Below, one piece after another: positions 1 through 10,973 of a DNA stretch of 64,000 nt. The notes under the pieces were generated by a model. That model ran no database searches, was not told where the DNA came from, and saw only the letters and a program-made list of their open reading frames with translations. Every line of letters starts with the position of its first letter. The first letter of the stretch is position 1. The stretch spans positions 3,802,297 to 3,866,296 of the forward strand of contig JAJHZJ010000061.1 in the NCBI GenBank assembly GCA_023548195.1, given 5' to 3'. The translations under genes and the position numbers were made by a program. The stretch is from Bettongia penicillata ogilbyi (taxonomy: Eukaryota; Chordata; Mammalia; Diprotodontia; Potoroidae).

Positions 1-57
1 CAAGAAACAAGGAACAAAGTGAGAAGAATGGAAGAGATCTATGAAGTTACCTAATCT

Positions 58-180
58 AATATGGCAGCTCAGGAAACTGAAATGCCAGTTAACTTACCCA
101 CTGTCATAAACTAGTTAATGGAAGAGTCAGGACTAAAATTCAGAACTCCTGATTTCAAATCCATTGCTCTTTCCATCATG
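58..180 (-). mobile_element. MIR-type CORE-SINE fragment
   Basis: Reads as the reverse complement of a MIR core: a caggaaactga block, then a degraded 'aacttaccca..gtcat' region and 'cctgatttcaaatcc'. Strongly diverged, so the family is likely but the boundaries are approximate. Confidence 0.5.
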
Positions 181-212
181 CAAAATTATCTCCTATCCTG
201 TCTGCTCTAATA

Positions 213-330
213 CTGGAGTCAAATAAACAGGCTTTAAATCCTTGATCAACCACCTGTTAACTTGTGTGTTTCTGGGAATGTGACTGAACCCATTTCCTCA
301 TGGTCTTAATGAGAGGGTTAGAATAGGTCA
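213..330 (+). mobile_element. Possible second MIR-type fragment
   Basis: Weak forward MIR order: 'ctggagtcaaa', 'tttaaatcc', 'tgtgactgaacccatttcctcat'-like blocks with poor conservation. Could be chance similarity. Confidence 0.3.
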
Positions 331-332
331 AT

Positions 333-467
333 GATATCAAGCTCAAATAGCAAAGGGAGCCACTACACCATACATAAGGATCCCTGTGGGTTGTATATTA
401 ACTCAGAAAACCATATATTAACATTGACTATGTTCTATTGCATTTCATTTGTTTATTTTCATAACTA
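333..467 (+). mobile_element. Left half of a short interspersed repeat with inverted termini
   Basis: Matches the start of the copy at 16689-16882 (shared blocks gctcaaatag, gccacta, cataaggatc, atatta-ac). The rest resumes at about 2850, so an L1 split this copy. Probably a non-autonomous DNA element or other old repeat; I cannot name the family. Confidence 0.55.
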
Positions 468-2525
468 GTTATTTTAACATTCATTTTTTAAAATATTGAC
501 TTCCAAATTCCCTAACTTCCTCTAGCCCCTTCCCCACTCATTGAGAAGGCAAACAATATGATACCAATTATGCATGTGAAGTAATGTAAAATATATTTCC
601 ATACTGGCCATGTTGCAAACAATAGCCACAAAGAGGCAAGAAAAATAAAGTGAAAAAAGTATGCTTCACTCGTCACTCAAGATTCATTTGTTCTCTCTCT
701 GGAAGTGGATGCTATTTTTTATCCTGGTTTCTTTGAATTTTTTTATTTTTAATTTATGAAATAATAAACATTTTCATAACATAGTAAAATAAGAAAAGAT
801 GATTGCACACAAAACTGCAAATCTATTGTGTACAACTTGCTATTCCTTTTAAATATATAAAAAAGGTGTCATGTAACTTTCTTTTTTCTCTACCCTCACT
901 CCACCCTATAGCTGCTCTTGGATCATTGTATTAAGTAGATTAGCTAAGTCTTTCACAGTTGATCATCATTACAAAATTATTGTTACTATGTACAGTGTTC
1001 TCCTGGTTGTGCTCACTTCACTTTGTATCTGTTCAGATAAGTTCTTTCAGGTTTTTCCAAAACCATCCTGGTCATCATTTCTTATAGCACAATAGTATTC
1101 CATCACAATCACATACCACAGCCTAGTTCAGCCGTTCTCCAATTGATGAGCATCCCCTCAGTTTCTAATTCTTTACTACCACAAAAAGATCTGCTATAAA
1201 TATTTTTGTACATATAGGTCTTTTCCCCTTTTCTTTAATATCCTTGGAATACAAACCTAGTAGTGGTATTGCTAAGTCAAAGGGTGTGAACAGTTTTATA
1301 GCACTTTAGGTGTAGTTCTGAATTCTTCTCTAGAATGGTTGGACTCATTCACAACTTCACACATTCCCTTCAACATTAGTCATTTTCCTTTTCTGTCATA
1401 TTAACCAATCTGATAGGTGTAAGATGGTACCTCAGAGTTGCTTTATTATGCATTTCTTTCATAAATAGTGTGTTAGAGCACTTTTTCATATGACTATTGA
1501 TGGCTTTGATATCTTCTGAAAACTGCCTATTTATATCAATTTGGATAAGGATATCAATTCATCAATTTATCAATTGGAAAAGGAGTCTACTTTTTACATA
1601 AATGTCAGTTCACTATACATTTAAGAAATGTGGACTTTATCAAAGAAACTTGCTATAAATTTTCCCCCTGGTTTCCTGTTTTCCTTCTAATTTTGGATGC
1701 ATAAGTTTTGTTTGTGCAAAGGCTTTTATATTTATCTATATACTTCCCATGATCCTTTCTATCTCTTTTTGGTCATAAAGACTTCTATTATCCATAAATT
1801 TGGCAAGTAAATTTTCCCATGCTCTCACAATTTGCTTATAGTATCTTTCTTTTTGTCTAAATAATGTGGTATATTGTGAGATGCTGGTCTACACTTATGT
1901 TCTACCAAACTGCTTTCTAATTTTCCCAGTAATATTTTTTTTTTGGCAAATGATGAATTCTTGCTTCAAAAACTTGGATCTTTGGATTTACCAAAACTAG
2001 GTCACTATGATCATTTGTATTATATACTCCCCTGACCCACCACTCTATCTGTTAGCCTGTACCAGATTGTTTTGATGATTGTCATGTTGCAATATAGGTT
2101 GAAATTTGGTAAACGTATAAGTAGGTCACCTTTCTTCACATTTTTCCCCAATGATTGCCTTTATATTCTTGGTCTTTTGTTTTTTCAGATGAATTTCGCT
2201 ATTATTATTTCTACCTCTATAAAAGAATTCTTTGATAGTTTGATTCGTATGATACAAGTATGAGTCATGTCATCGTTTCTCCTCGGCATCAAAGGACAAC
2301 AACAATTTAGATAAGATTGACATTTTTTATTACATCGGCTAAGCTTACCCATGAGCAATTAATATTTTTCCAGTTGTTATTTCTGTCTTTATTTGTGTGA
2401 AAATATTTTGTAATCATGTCCATACAATCCCTGGGTTTGTCTTGACAGGTAGATTCCCAAGTATTTTATATTGTCTGCCAGTATTTTAATGGAATTTCTC
2501 TTTCTGTATCTTCCTATTGGTTTTT
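468..2525 (-). mobile_element. L1 LINE, 3' part (ORF2 C-terminal region and 3' UTR), 5'-truncated
   Basis: The minus strand carries the end of L1 ORF2. Around 1062-1101 it translates to an EYYCAIRND-type motif, equivalent to the EYYAAIKND motif near the C-terminus of placental L1 ORF2. The 3' UTR with the 'gagaaggcaa' block (plus strand) lies at 480-620. Many stops and indels, so it is dead. Homologous copies here: 17063-21425 (interrupted), 46010-46660 and 60490-61775. A 48-bp SINE tail sits inside it (2261-2308) and a composite SINE follows its truncated 5' end. Confidence 0.85.
2261..2308 (+). mobile_element. Isolated SINE 3' tail inserted in L1
   Basis: A short block (gtcatgtcatc..., ending caaaggacaacaacaa) interrupts the L1 order: neighbouring L1 copies run directly from the 'gatac/ggcactgaata' part to 'gacattttttattac'. 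It resembles only the last part of the RTE-tailed SINEs, so it is an extremely 5'-truncated insertion. Confidence 0.5.
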
Positions 2526-2540
2526 ATTGGTTATTTTTAG

Positions 2541-2842
2541 GGGAAGCTAGGTGGTGCAGCGGATAGAGCACCAGTGCAGGAGTCAGGAGGACCTGAGTTC
2601 AAATCTCAACTCAGACATTTGACACTCACTAGCTGTGTGACCTTGGGCAAGTCACTTAACCCCAATTGCCTCATCCTGGGCCATCTCCAGTCGTCCTGAT
2701 GAATATCTGGTAACTGAATCCAGATGGCTCTGGAGGAGAAGCGAGGCTGGTGACCTGCACAGCCCTTCCTCACTCAAAACAAAGCCAAGTGCAAGTCATG
2801 TCATCATTATCTTCTTCGACAATGAAGGATGAACACACAGAT
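2541..2842 (+). mobile_element. Composite SINE: Mar1-like CORE-SINE head with RTE-type tail
   Basis: The tRNA-like head has A-box-like 'ggtggtgcagcggataga' and B-box-like 'gagttcaaatctc', then the CORE block 'tgtgtgaccttgggcaag'. From about 2676 it switches to the tail shared with RTE-tailed SINEs ('ccatctccagtcgtcctgat', 'gtcatgtcatcatt'). An exact 14-bp target duplication, attggttattttta, flanks it at 2526-2539 and 2843-2856. Internal pol III promoter expected; no protein coded. Confidence 0.88.
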
Positions 2843-2849
2843 ATTGGTT

Positions 2850-2915
2850 ATTTTTACTTATTTTGTTATGTATTTCCTTATTACATTTTAATCTGATTCT
2901 GGAGAGTGTTGATTT
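2850..2915 (+). mobile_element. Right half of the short repeat split by L1
   Basis: Continues the repeat begun at 333: 'attacattttaatctga' aligns with 16820-16850 of the intact copy. Shows that the L1 and the SINE landed inside this older element. Confidence 0.55.
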
Positions 2916-3187
2916 ACTCAGTTGATTTACTCATATTTGATATCTCTGGACTAAATAATATCTAAGGAGCCTTCTATCTGATCTTTTCACTTTAGATAGA
3001 TGAGAAGTTAAATTACTTAAAATTATGGAGTTACTTAGTGACAGTGCTATGAAAAGAACACAGATCTCCTTACTATTCATTCACCTTTCTGTATCATCCA
3101 TACGTTGTTTCTCCAATACTGGACACTTAGAAGCAGTTTAAAGCTTCATATTTTCTTCAAAGATAAGACTGCATTAGAATACCAGTA
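2916..3187. other. Unassigned stretch
   Basis: No gene or confident repeat seen. A weak minus-strand MIR-like run (3010-3090) is too diverged to call. Confidence 0.5.
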
Positions 3188-3352
3188 GAGATAAGGACTG
3201 GACCTGTGATCTCATTGCTATAAAGAACTTAACTCCTGGGTGAGGGAATGCCCTCTACTAGTGCCAGTTGGCATATTCCCTGAGAGGCTCTTTAAATGAG
3301 TTTAAATGACTTGCTTAGCGTAATGCAGACTTCATTACTTGTTACAACTTAG
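3188..3352 (-). mobile_element. Marsupial MIR-variant CORE-SINE, 3' portion
   Basis: Has the 'ggactggacctgtgat' to 'aactcctgggtgagg' 3' module (reverse orientation) and then degraded CORE. The same module ends the plus-strand copies at 40088-40320 and 42108-42322. Confidence 0.65.
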
Positions 3353-3430
3353 GTGAAGGTAATATTTGTAAAGCTCTTAGCACAATGCCTGGTATATAGT
3401 AGGTCCTTAATAAATGCTTGGTTCCTTTTC
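3353..3430 (+). mobile_element. MIR/L2-type 3' end
   Basis: Contains 'gtaatatttgtaaagct', 'cacaatgcctggtatata' and 'ccttaataaatgctt', the standard 3' end shared by MIR and L2. Confidence 0.65.
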
Positions 3431-3459
3431 TTCTGAAAGGGTGGCTCCCGTAAGAACAG

Positions 3460-3640
3460 TCTCATACATATAGCACTTTCCACGCTTCATCTGATCAGTG
3501 CAAGAAATCTTCCTAGTTATGAATTATCTCCCTTTCACGAATGAAGAAGCAAAGACTAATCAATCTTAGGTGAAGCTAGGATTTGAGCCTGCGTCTTCTA
3601 GCTCCCAAGTCCTACCTTCTTTCTACGGCATCACAGAGCC
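3460..3640 (-). mobile_element. MIR-type fragment
   Basis: Reverse MIR order: 'tatagcactttccacgctt', then a gatgaagaagcaaag-like block and 'gctaggatttgagcc' near 3575. Diverged. Confidence 0.55.
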
Positions 3641-3772
3641 TTCTTAAAATAAGACAGAGAGACAAAGAACCTCCTATCTCCCATATTACTTATACACTCC
3701 CTTTGCTTTCCCCAATCTCCTTTACCAACACACATTCACCTTAGAAAGAAGGAAAGGGATTAAGCACAACAT

Positions 3773-4087
3773 ATGTTCAGCCCAGATAGTACAAACTTTA
3801 TTTTAGTTGGAAAACTCCTTGACAGACTTCCAGGAAATTTTGAAACAGATCAGCAGTGCTCCTTTTAACATACATCTGTCTGCAATTTTTTGGAGTTCTA
3901 CCAATGTCAGTTGCTGAGGGTGGGATCCTCAGAGCCTCCTGTCCTCCAGAATCAGACATTGAACTTGACTCATGCTGAAATAAAAGCAGCTGCTATTGAA
4001 CTTTTAAGGAAACTTGCTCATGAAGAATTTACAAGAGTTCAAACCTGTTTGCTGTTGAAGGTTAGGGTTGCTGGGACCCCAAAATAG
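3773..4087 (+). pseudogene. Unidentified coding-like stretch (decayed exon or pseudogene candidate)
   Basis: One plus-strand frame stays open from an ATG at 3773 to a stop after 4087 except for a single taa near 3866. The downstream part reads as an amphipathic, helix-like segment (e.g. HAEIKAAAIELLRKLAHEEF, 3989-4048) that does not look like L1, SINE or simple sequence. A second open frame overlaps 3845-3915, which could mean a frameshift. A possible splice acceptor lies at 3951 and a possible donor (aag|gttagg) near 4059. I do not recognise the protein; it may be a processed pseudogene, part of an old retroelement, or chance. Confidence 0.3.
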
Positions 4088-4168
4088 CATCTTGCTCATG
4101 AAGAATTTACAAGGATTCAAACCTGTTTGCTGTTGAGGTTTAAGGTTGCTGGGACCCTAAAATAGCAA
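4013..4168. repeat. 78-bp tandem duplication, two units
   Basis: Units 4013-4090 and 4091-4168 both start cttgctcatgaagaattta and both end near 'aaaatagca'. A few substitutions and a one-base change separate them. The period is a multiple of three, and the first unit overlaps the coding-like frame. Confidence 0.85.
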
Positions 4169-4246
4169 TATATGGGTCCTGCCTTGCATGAATTTGACCC
4201 AAGTCTTCTTTTAGCCAAAGGCAAAGGTTATTAGAACACCAGTCAG
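4169..4246. other. Unassigned stretch before a LINE insertion
   Basis: No recognisable feature; it ends in the left target duplication of the next element (4247-4261). Confidence 0.5.
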
Positions 4247-4261
4247 GGTGGGCATGGTTCT

Positions 4262-4912
4262 TTTTTTTAATATATAATTTAGTTATTTTTCAGTTCTTAA
4301 CATTGACTTCCACAAGAATTTGAATTCAAAATTTTCTCCCCATCCCTCCCCACCCCCCCACCCCAGGACAGCATGCATCCTATCCACGCCTTTCTCCAGT
4401 CTGTCATCCCTTCTATTACCCACCCTTCTTCCTTCCTCTATTTTTCCTATTGGGAAAAATAGATTTCTATACTCCATTGCCTGTGTAGATTAATTTCCAG
4501 TTGCCCACTAAAACAATTTTTAACATTCATTCTTAAAGCTTTGAGTGCCATATTCTACCCTCCCTCCCCACCAATCCTCAGTGAGAAAACAAGTAATTCA
4601 ATATAGGTCATACGTGTGCATAATATTTATGTTGTAAAAGACTAACTACATTTCCCTCTGTCCTATCCTGTCCTTCATTTATTCCATTCTCTCCCTTGAT
4701 CTGTCCTCCCACAATTGTGTTTGCTTCTGATGATCCCTTTCCCCAATTTGCTGGGCCTTCTATTATCTTCCCTCTCCTATCCCCTTCCCCCTTGCCTTCC
4801 TGCAGGGTAAAGTAGATTTCCATATCCAGTAGTGTCTGTGTTATTTCCTCTTCCATGAGAGTAAGGCTCAATTATTTCCTTTGATCTCCCCTCTCTTCCC
4901 CTCCATTGTAGA
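4262..4912 (-). mobile_element. 5'-truncated HAL1-like element (3' UTR only)
   Basis: Aligns to the 3' UTRs of the two longer HAL1-like copies (17491-18190 and 57509-58150): 'attttctccccat', 'aagactaacta-atttccct', 'ttccatgagagtaagg'. It starts with poly-T, the complement of the poly-A tail. Flanking duplication ggtgggcatgRttct at 4247-4261 and 4913-4927 (14 of 15 identical) marks target-primed insertion. No ORF remains. Confidence 0.82.
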
Positions 4913-4927
4913 GGTGGGCATGATTCT

Positions 4928-5710
4928 AAAAACCTGCCAAATTGGCCATATCTGAATCTGAACCATTGACTTGACTCTTAAGGAATCTGAGCACTTTAAG
5001 GGAGGAAAGATGATCTTTTATACAGAAGACTGTGGGAATACAGCAGGATCTAGGAGTAGTCGAGTAGTCTGGGGTGACGAGGAGGTGACAAAGAAGGGTT
5101 GGGTGCCCTAGGCCAGGGACTTGAACCACATGGTCAAAGGAGAATGAGGTCTAGATGGAATAAAAACTGGGAAGTACTGGAGGTGATTCGGAGGTAACAG
5201 ACAATGAGGAGATGAGCTATATTAGAGGTAATGGAGAATTGGGAGATTGGACAGAGGTCACAATGAAAGGTCAATTGAGAGGATTACTGGGATGGGTCAA
5301 TGCCTCAGGTGAACCCCAGAGACTTGACTATGTGGGAAATTCAAGGAGAGTTCAGGAAAAAGTTCAAGGGGAATTTCCAGGGCTTGTGCTCTGTCACAAG
5401 GATATCATGCTTTACATCAGACTTCTATTGTCACCAGTGACCCTGGAGATACCATGGCTGGCTGCCACATCCTGAGAGAATATCTGCTGCAAATGTCACT
5501 TTGTGGTCTAAGGTCCACAATAACCCTTTACTTGTGTGTAATTCTAACCTTAACCCTATCCAAAAATCTTCAGATGTTTTCACTTTAGAAGATGGGTCAG
5601 GCTTCTATATAGGATTCAGATTCTATATAGGATATCTATAATCAGCAATTTATCCAGAAAAAAAAAATAGAATGTACAAGTTGAATATTCCTTTTACAAT
5701 CTCTCCAAAA

Positions 5711-5712
<2 letters not shown>
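4928..5712. other. Unassigned stretch
   Basis: Purine-rich in places. An 87-codon open frame at 5212-5475 (plus) has no domain, signal peptide or repeat identity that I recognise and is probably chance. A small local duplication (ttctatataggat, twice) lies near 5602-5632. Confidence 0.45.
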
Positions 5713-5786
<74 letters not shown>

Positions 5787-5816
5787 TCTCTCTCCCTCTC
5801 TCCCTCCCTCTCTCTC
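5713..5816. repeat. (CT)n microsatellite
   Basis: About 104 bp of CT on the plus strand, pure at first and interrupted by ccc at the right end. Confidence 0.97.
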
Positions 5817-6572
5817 CATTTTAACTGAAAATGACTTCATTCATACACAGCAATTTTTCAGAATAAATCACAGCATGAACCTCATTCAAATTTCTATGGC
5901 TAGAATTTGGTTGTTAAATGAATGGTTATTTACAGCATTGTCATTTATGATCCTATAATGCATTCCCTGGATCAGGATTTAGGACATCATAATCTATCAT
6001 TCCGATTTATAGTGTACTTTGTGGGATTTTAGGGGAGTAATGAAAAATTGGGGAAAGATTTCACTGCATCCTGGGAAAAAAGGCTTTGGTCCTGATGGGG
6101 GGCTTTAGACCATTGTACGTGGAAATAGCAGATGATTTTAAAGAAAATGGTGGAACTCTCCCTCCAAGATATTTTTTAGAGGTTGTTTAGATTTTGAAAA
6201 CAAGATAAATTCCTATATGATCACTGCATATTTTGCAAATATCAGTCGGCATCAGGAAGTAATCATAGGGTCTTAGTGGGATCAGCAAATCTTGAAGGAA
6301 TATCTTTAATCCTTCTTTGTTGACAGAATGGTGATTAAAAAACAAAAGAACCCAAGATTCCAAAGTCAGATTACCAAACAAGTGAGATATTCGTAAAGGC
6401 AGATCTGAAATATCAAATGTACATGAATACCTTCATTCTATCAAATAGAAATATGTTTGACTAAGATAATTCTGCTATGATGGGCAAAGGTGAAGCTTGA
6501 AAAAAAACATAGGATACTAAGTAATACATTAATGAGGAGGAGGCAGAGATCCTTGCTTTTATGATGTAACAC
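5817..6572. other. Unassigned stretch
   Basis: No gene, RNA or confident repeat seen on either strand. Confidence 0.5.
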
Positions 6573-6720
6573 TACTGATAATTCACATTTATGTAATATT
6601 TTCTCATTCCAAAGAATTTTCCCCACAATCATGGTGTGAAATGGGCAGTACAAATGTTATCAGTCCTGAGTTTCAAGACATGAAGACTCACATTATATTG
6701 AGCCTAGTGGAAAGTGGAGA
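6573..6720 (-). mobile_element. MIR-type fragment
   Basis: Shows 'gataattcacatttatgta' and 'ccccacaatcatggtgtga', the reversed 3' half of MIR, then a degraded core. Confidence 0.45.
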
Positions 6721-7431
6721 GGAGGTAAACCAATCTAGTACATGGAAGATATTGCGCATACATGTAATAGCACTACTTCACTACCACCTTGGGTCTCCAT
6801 ATTGGTTCTAATTCTGAGAGATCAAGAAACAATAGATTCAAAAAAAAAATGAGTTCTTCCCAGAGAGTTGCAGGCTAAATTCTTAGTGACCTAAGATATA
6901 AAGGTATGTTGAAGACAGCTTACAGTGGCTAGGGAGAGAGTACCTAGTGTTAACATTTTTAATGTGAGCATCTACACTTCATATTTAAATACAAATCAGG
7001 GTTTGACTTATTGTTTTGTTTGTTGTCTCTAGACTTAAGAAAATGATGGAGAAAATGTTAATAACGCAAATTAAACTTTGAAGTGTGTCATGTGTATTCT
7101 CCTGTCCCCAGAGCTAGTATTTAAATATTTACCAGCGTACCCCCTGAATCAGGATTTTAGAGTCCAGGGTTTTCCAGTGAAGTAAACAAAGGGAGCTATA
7201 TCCCTTTACAAATACCCTAATCCAGGGTAAGCAAACCCAAGCCTTTGGATATACCAATCTTTAGAAGACTAGGTCAGAATAAACACACAATTTTGTAGGA
7301 ATCTCTTGGTGCCAAGGATTGTCCTTGATTGATTCATCAGTCATTCAGGCTTTTCTTTTTTCACTTTTGTCCTTGTCTTCAGTCGGTGTAAAGGGGACCA
7401 GGCAGAAGAGTCAAGCAATACATATCAAAGC
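6721..7431. other. Unassigned stretch
   Basis: No recognisable gene or repeat; short A-runs only. Confidence 0.5.
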
Positions 7432-7640
7432 AGGCAATAATCATTTATTCGTCAAGTATTTACTAGGTAATAGACACTGTACTAAGGACTGGGGAGACAA
7501 ATACCAGCAAAAAGGCAGTCCCTGACATCAAGGAGCTTACAGTCTCCTGGAAGAAGACAACACATAAAAGGAAAGTGAAAAGAGGTGGGGGAAGGTACCC
7601 GTGAGGAAGTAAGGTGAATATCTAGAGAGTGAGTCTGAAG
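7432..7640 (-). mobile_element. L2-like LINE 3' end
   Basis: Reverse-complement L2 tail blocks: 'tatttactaggtaatagac', 'actggggagacaaata' and 'tcaaggagcttacagtct'. The following 'gacaacacataaaagg' run resembles the extended copy at 29665-30030. Confidence 0.55.
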
Positions 7641-8130
7641 AATAGATGAGATGTGAGTGAAGTAGGACTGGTTTGGATCCATTCCAAGAAGGAACTCACC
7701 AATGGAGAAGGGGGACAGCATTACAGAAGGATGCTCTAGAGAAAGTCTTATACACTGAAGTAAGTTCCATAGTGACAAGCCATGGTGTCAAAGTCCAGAG
7801 AGTCAAATGCACTCCTGGAGGAGGGCCATGACTGTACTATATCTATAATGAGGCCTTGTTGCATGCTCAGATCACCAAAGATGGAGGCTCCCACATGGCA
7901 AATGCCAGGGACCTACTTCCGGGAGCAAATATCCTGTGTTGGGCTGTTGTGTGAGTGCATACTATCTCTTTCCTTTGTATAGTCTGGACTGGTTATGCTT
8001 TTATGTCTACCTAATTGAGGCATACTCATGTTCTCTTCCAGCAGGGTCCAGAGGTGAAGGGCTCATTCACTCACTAACTGGCATCATGTGGTAATTGTGG
8101 AAGATCATGAGGGCATCCTTCCACCATCAC
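7641..8130. other. Unassigned stretch
   Basis: May include decayed continuation of the neighbouring L2-like element; nothing supportable. Confidence 0.4.
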
Positions 8131-8368
8131 CAGGGAGCTCAGTGAATAGAGCACCACTCTTGGAATCAGAAAGATCTGAGTTCAGATCTGCCCTCGAACA
8201 CTTCCTAGTTATGTTACCATGAGTAAGTCGCTTAACCTGTTTGCCTTAATCCACTGGAGAAGGAAATGACAAACTACTCTAGTATCTTTGCCAAGAAAAC
8301 ACTATAAACATTACTGGCATCCTATAGTCCACAGGATCTTGAAAAGCCAGACATGACAGAACAACAAC
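8131..8368 (+). mobile_element. Mar1-like SINE with BovB/RTE-type tail, diverged
   Basis: Head 'agtgaatagagcaccac' and 'ctgagttcagatctg', CORE, 'ggagaaggaaatgacaaa', 'agtatctttgccaagaaa', and tail 'ccagacatgacagaacaaca' in order. The tail matches the BovB-like ending typical of this SINE. Confidence 0.8.
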
Positions 8369-9750
8369 TTGAGGGTACCTACTCCTTCCCTTAGACCCTG
8401 TAGACCTCAGAAGCAGACTTGGGCTTTTGGTGGTGTTTCATTTGTCCTTTATTAGCCTAAAAGGTAGGCACTGGAATCTTGGACCCAGGAGTTTCAACCT
8501 TAGAACCCAAGTTTATTGCCCAGCATATAAACCTTGAGAAGTCAGTGTCCTAGGAAACTAGTCCAGGGACTTTGAGTTTAGAACTTGGTCTAATGCTATC
8601 TAGGAACTGAGCAAAACTGAGTAGTATAGTATAGATTACTCTTTCTAGGAGCTGAACAGACAAATAGAGGAGAAGTATAGGATGGTAGCTTGAAGAGGAT
8701 TGCAGGATCCTGGTAAGATTTGTAAAAAGATAGGGGAAGTGTAAGCATTTTAGTATATAAACAGTGGGGAAGGAGGAAATAGATAGGGAGAGATTGAGAA
8801 TGAGAAAGAGATAATAATTGAGAAACCTCCCAAAGAACACCAGCAGCAGGTGAGATCCAGGGCACAAATGAAGAGGGTAGTTTGTTAAGAATGTATACTT
8901 CATCTTTAGAGAATGGAGCAGAATAAGGGGCCATGAGTGATGGCACAAGGTGGTTCTCAAGCTTCTGCATCAAGTAAGAGTTGAGAGAGGGTGGGTATTG
9001 GTGGGGAGAGTTGGAGATTAAGGAGAGAGTAGATTTGAAAAACTATTATGGATGTTGTGGTACAGAGTCAATCAAGGACGAGTTGAAGGAGGCCATATAG
9101 GGTTGAAAAGCCAGTGGAGGTTATTTAGTTTAAGAATTTAATTTGCATGGTCTTGCAAATCCCTCCTGCCATGTTGAACAATCTATGAGTAGAAAAAGAG
9201 AAGACAGATAGTGAGGGCAAATCAGAATTGAAGATTAATGGCATGGGAAAAACAAAAGAACAAGGACTTATGTGACTCCAGCATGGAGTGTGGTGCCATA
9301 TTAAACTGGTTAACTATAGGGTCAACATTCTTAAGGAAAGAAGAGAGATAATAAAGTAGGAACAGAGGGAAGGACTGGGGAAAACATTGAGGACAAAGAT
9401 ATTTAGGAGAAATGAAACAGGAGGAGAGAAAGAACTAATAAAAATAGTAAGTTTGGAGCTGATTCCTTTAAAGCATTTGGTGTCATGCTGTATGTTGGGG
9501 TGTTGACATTTTTGTTAGCATGAAGGATTTGGGAAGGATACCTAATAAATAGATCAATAGTTCAAATAGTCTTTAAAGGGATAATAGCCCCTAAGAGAAT
9601 AAAATCATTTAATGAAATAAAAATAAGCAATTAAGGGATACTGGTAGGGAAAAGCTTAGGACATGGTAAGCTGATTTTGAACAAACATTCTGTGAACATA
9701 TAAAACTGAGTTTTTAAAGAAGAAATATTTCATTGTTAAAATATTTTTTT
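8369..9750. other. Purine-rich unassigned stretch
   Basis: The plus strand is rich in gaga/aggag runs, which removes stop codons from the minus strand. Minus-strand frames of 136 codons (8550-8960) and 125 codons (8596-8973) overlap in different frames and look hydrophobic or low-complexity. I read them as composition artefacts, not genes. Some parts may be very old repeat. Confidence 0.45.
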
Positions 9751-10159
9751 AAAATGAAGCAGAATGACTTTGTTTTCCTATAAACTGTATTCCAAGAAAA
9801 TATTATCGTTAATGGTCCAAGTCTCCATAGGGTATGTAACCTTTGTCTCTACACCAGTAAAGAAAATAGTGTGGAAATAGTGCTAAAACACTTTCTTCTC
9901 ATTGGTAAGATAGCATATATTATTTTTCAGCTGAAAACCATCATTTTCCTTTAAATATATGATTGAAATATAAAATTGCTGCCTTCTCAAGTATTATTCT
10001 ATTGTATCTTTGGACAAAAAAGTTATTTTATAGGTACACATCTCCAATTTTATAATGGCAGAGGACGAAGAAATGATTCAATTCACAGAAATTTCTTTTT
10101 TGCAACATTGCAAGGATCCCACAAAGTCAGGTATACAACAGATAGCATTTACTTAAATG
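9751..10159. other. AT-rich unassigned stretch
   Basis: No feature recognised. Confidence 0.5.

Positions 10160-10187
<28 letters not shown>
10160..10187. repeat. (TA)n microsatellite
   Basis: Uninterrupted alternating AT tract of about 28 bp. Confidence 0.95.
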
Positions 10188-10190
<3 letters not shown>

Positions 10191-10935
10191 TTTTGTTTTC
10201 CTATTTAAGATTGGAAAGTTTTGTCTTCCCTCATATGAATATACATTATATATAAAAAATTAGAAATAAATTAAAGAAAACTTCCATTGTTACAAATAAA
10301 ATAAGGCACTATTTATAAATTAGTCAAGAATAAGACTCCAGGATAGACCCAGAAATGGAAGAGTCACAAAGCTAATCTAAGAATTTAAATGTAATAGAAA
10401 TATATGGTAGAGAATCACTTAAAAGGAAATTTTAATCTATCAAACAAATCTTAAATATCACTTTGGGGATGTTGCATAATTCACTTATCATCATGAGTAA
10501 CTGATAATCATGAAATAAAATGACAGCGGCTTAAATAAAACCTTAAAAAGATGAAGTATCTTTCCCTTAATTAATGTCTACAAAGAGCTTTAATGATGAA
10601 AAGTGCTATTAAGTGCCAAGTATTATTAATTATTTCTACTGCAGGAGGGATTGAGTCTTCATTATAGCCTGTTTTAAATATTTTAAAATATTTACCAAGT
10701 AAGCAAATACAAACAAGCCAAATAAGAAGATATGTTTCTTTCTAGGTGAAATTATGAACAAAATTTAGAAGGAAAATATTACTTACCTAATAGATACAGG
10801 AAGTTCAACAAATGCTTCAAAAATAACTGGTACTATTTTTGTCTCACTTTCCTTCTCTTATAATTATGTTATTTATGTAAACTGAGGAGCATTTGTACCA
10901 CAAGTAACAAAGGACCAATTTCAAATATTTTGCAT
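10188..10935. other. AT-rich unassigned stretch
   Basis: No gene or confident repeat; the lack of repeats over more than 700 bp is mildly unusual here. Confidence 0.5.
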
Positions 10936-10973
10936 TGATGATGATGATGGTGATGATGATGAGGATGATGATA
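10936..10973. repeat. (GAT)n microsatellite
   Basis: About 12 imperfect GAT units; sits directly against the MIR that follows. Confidence 0.9.

Noticed and set aside
5212..5475. 87-codon plus-strand frame as a gene
   Set aside because: No domain, no splice or promoter support, within the size expected by chance.
8550..8973. 136- and 125-codon minus-strand frames
   Set aside because: They overlap in different frames on the complement of purine-rich DNA; hydrophobic composition bias and no domain.
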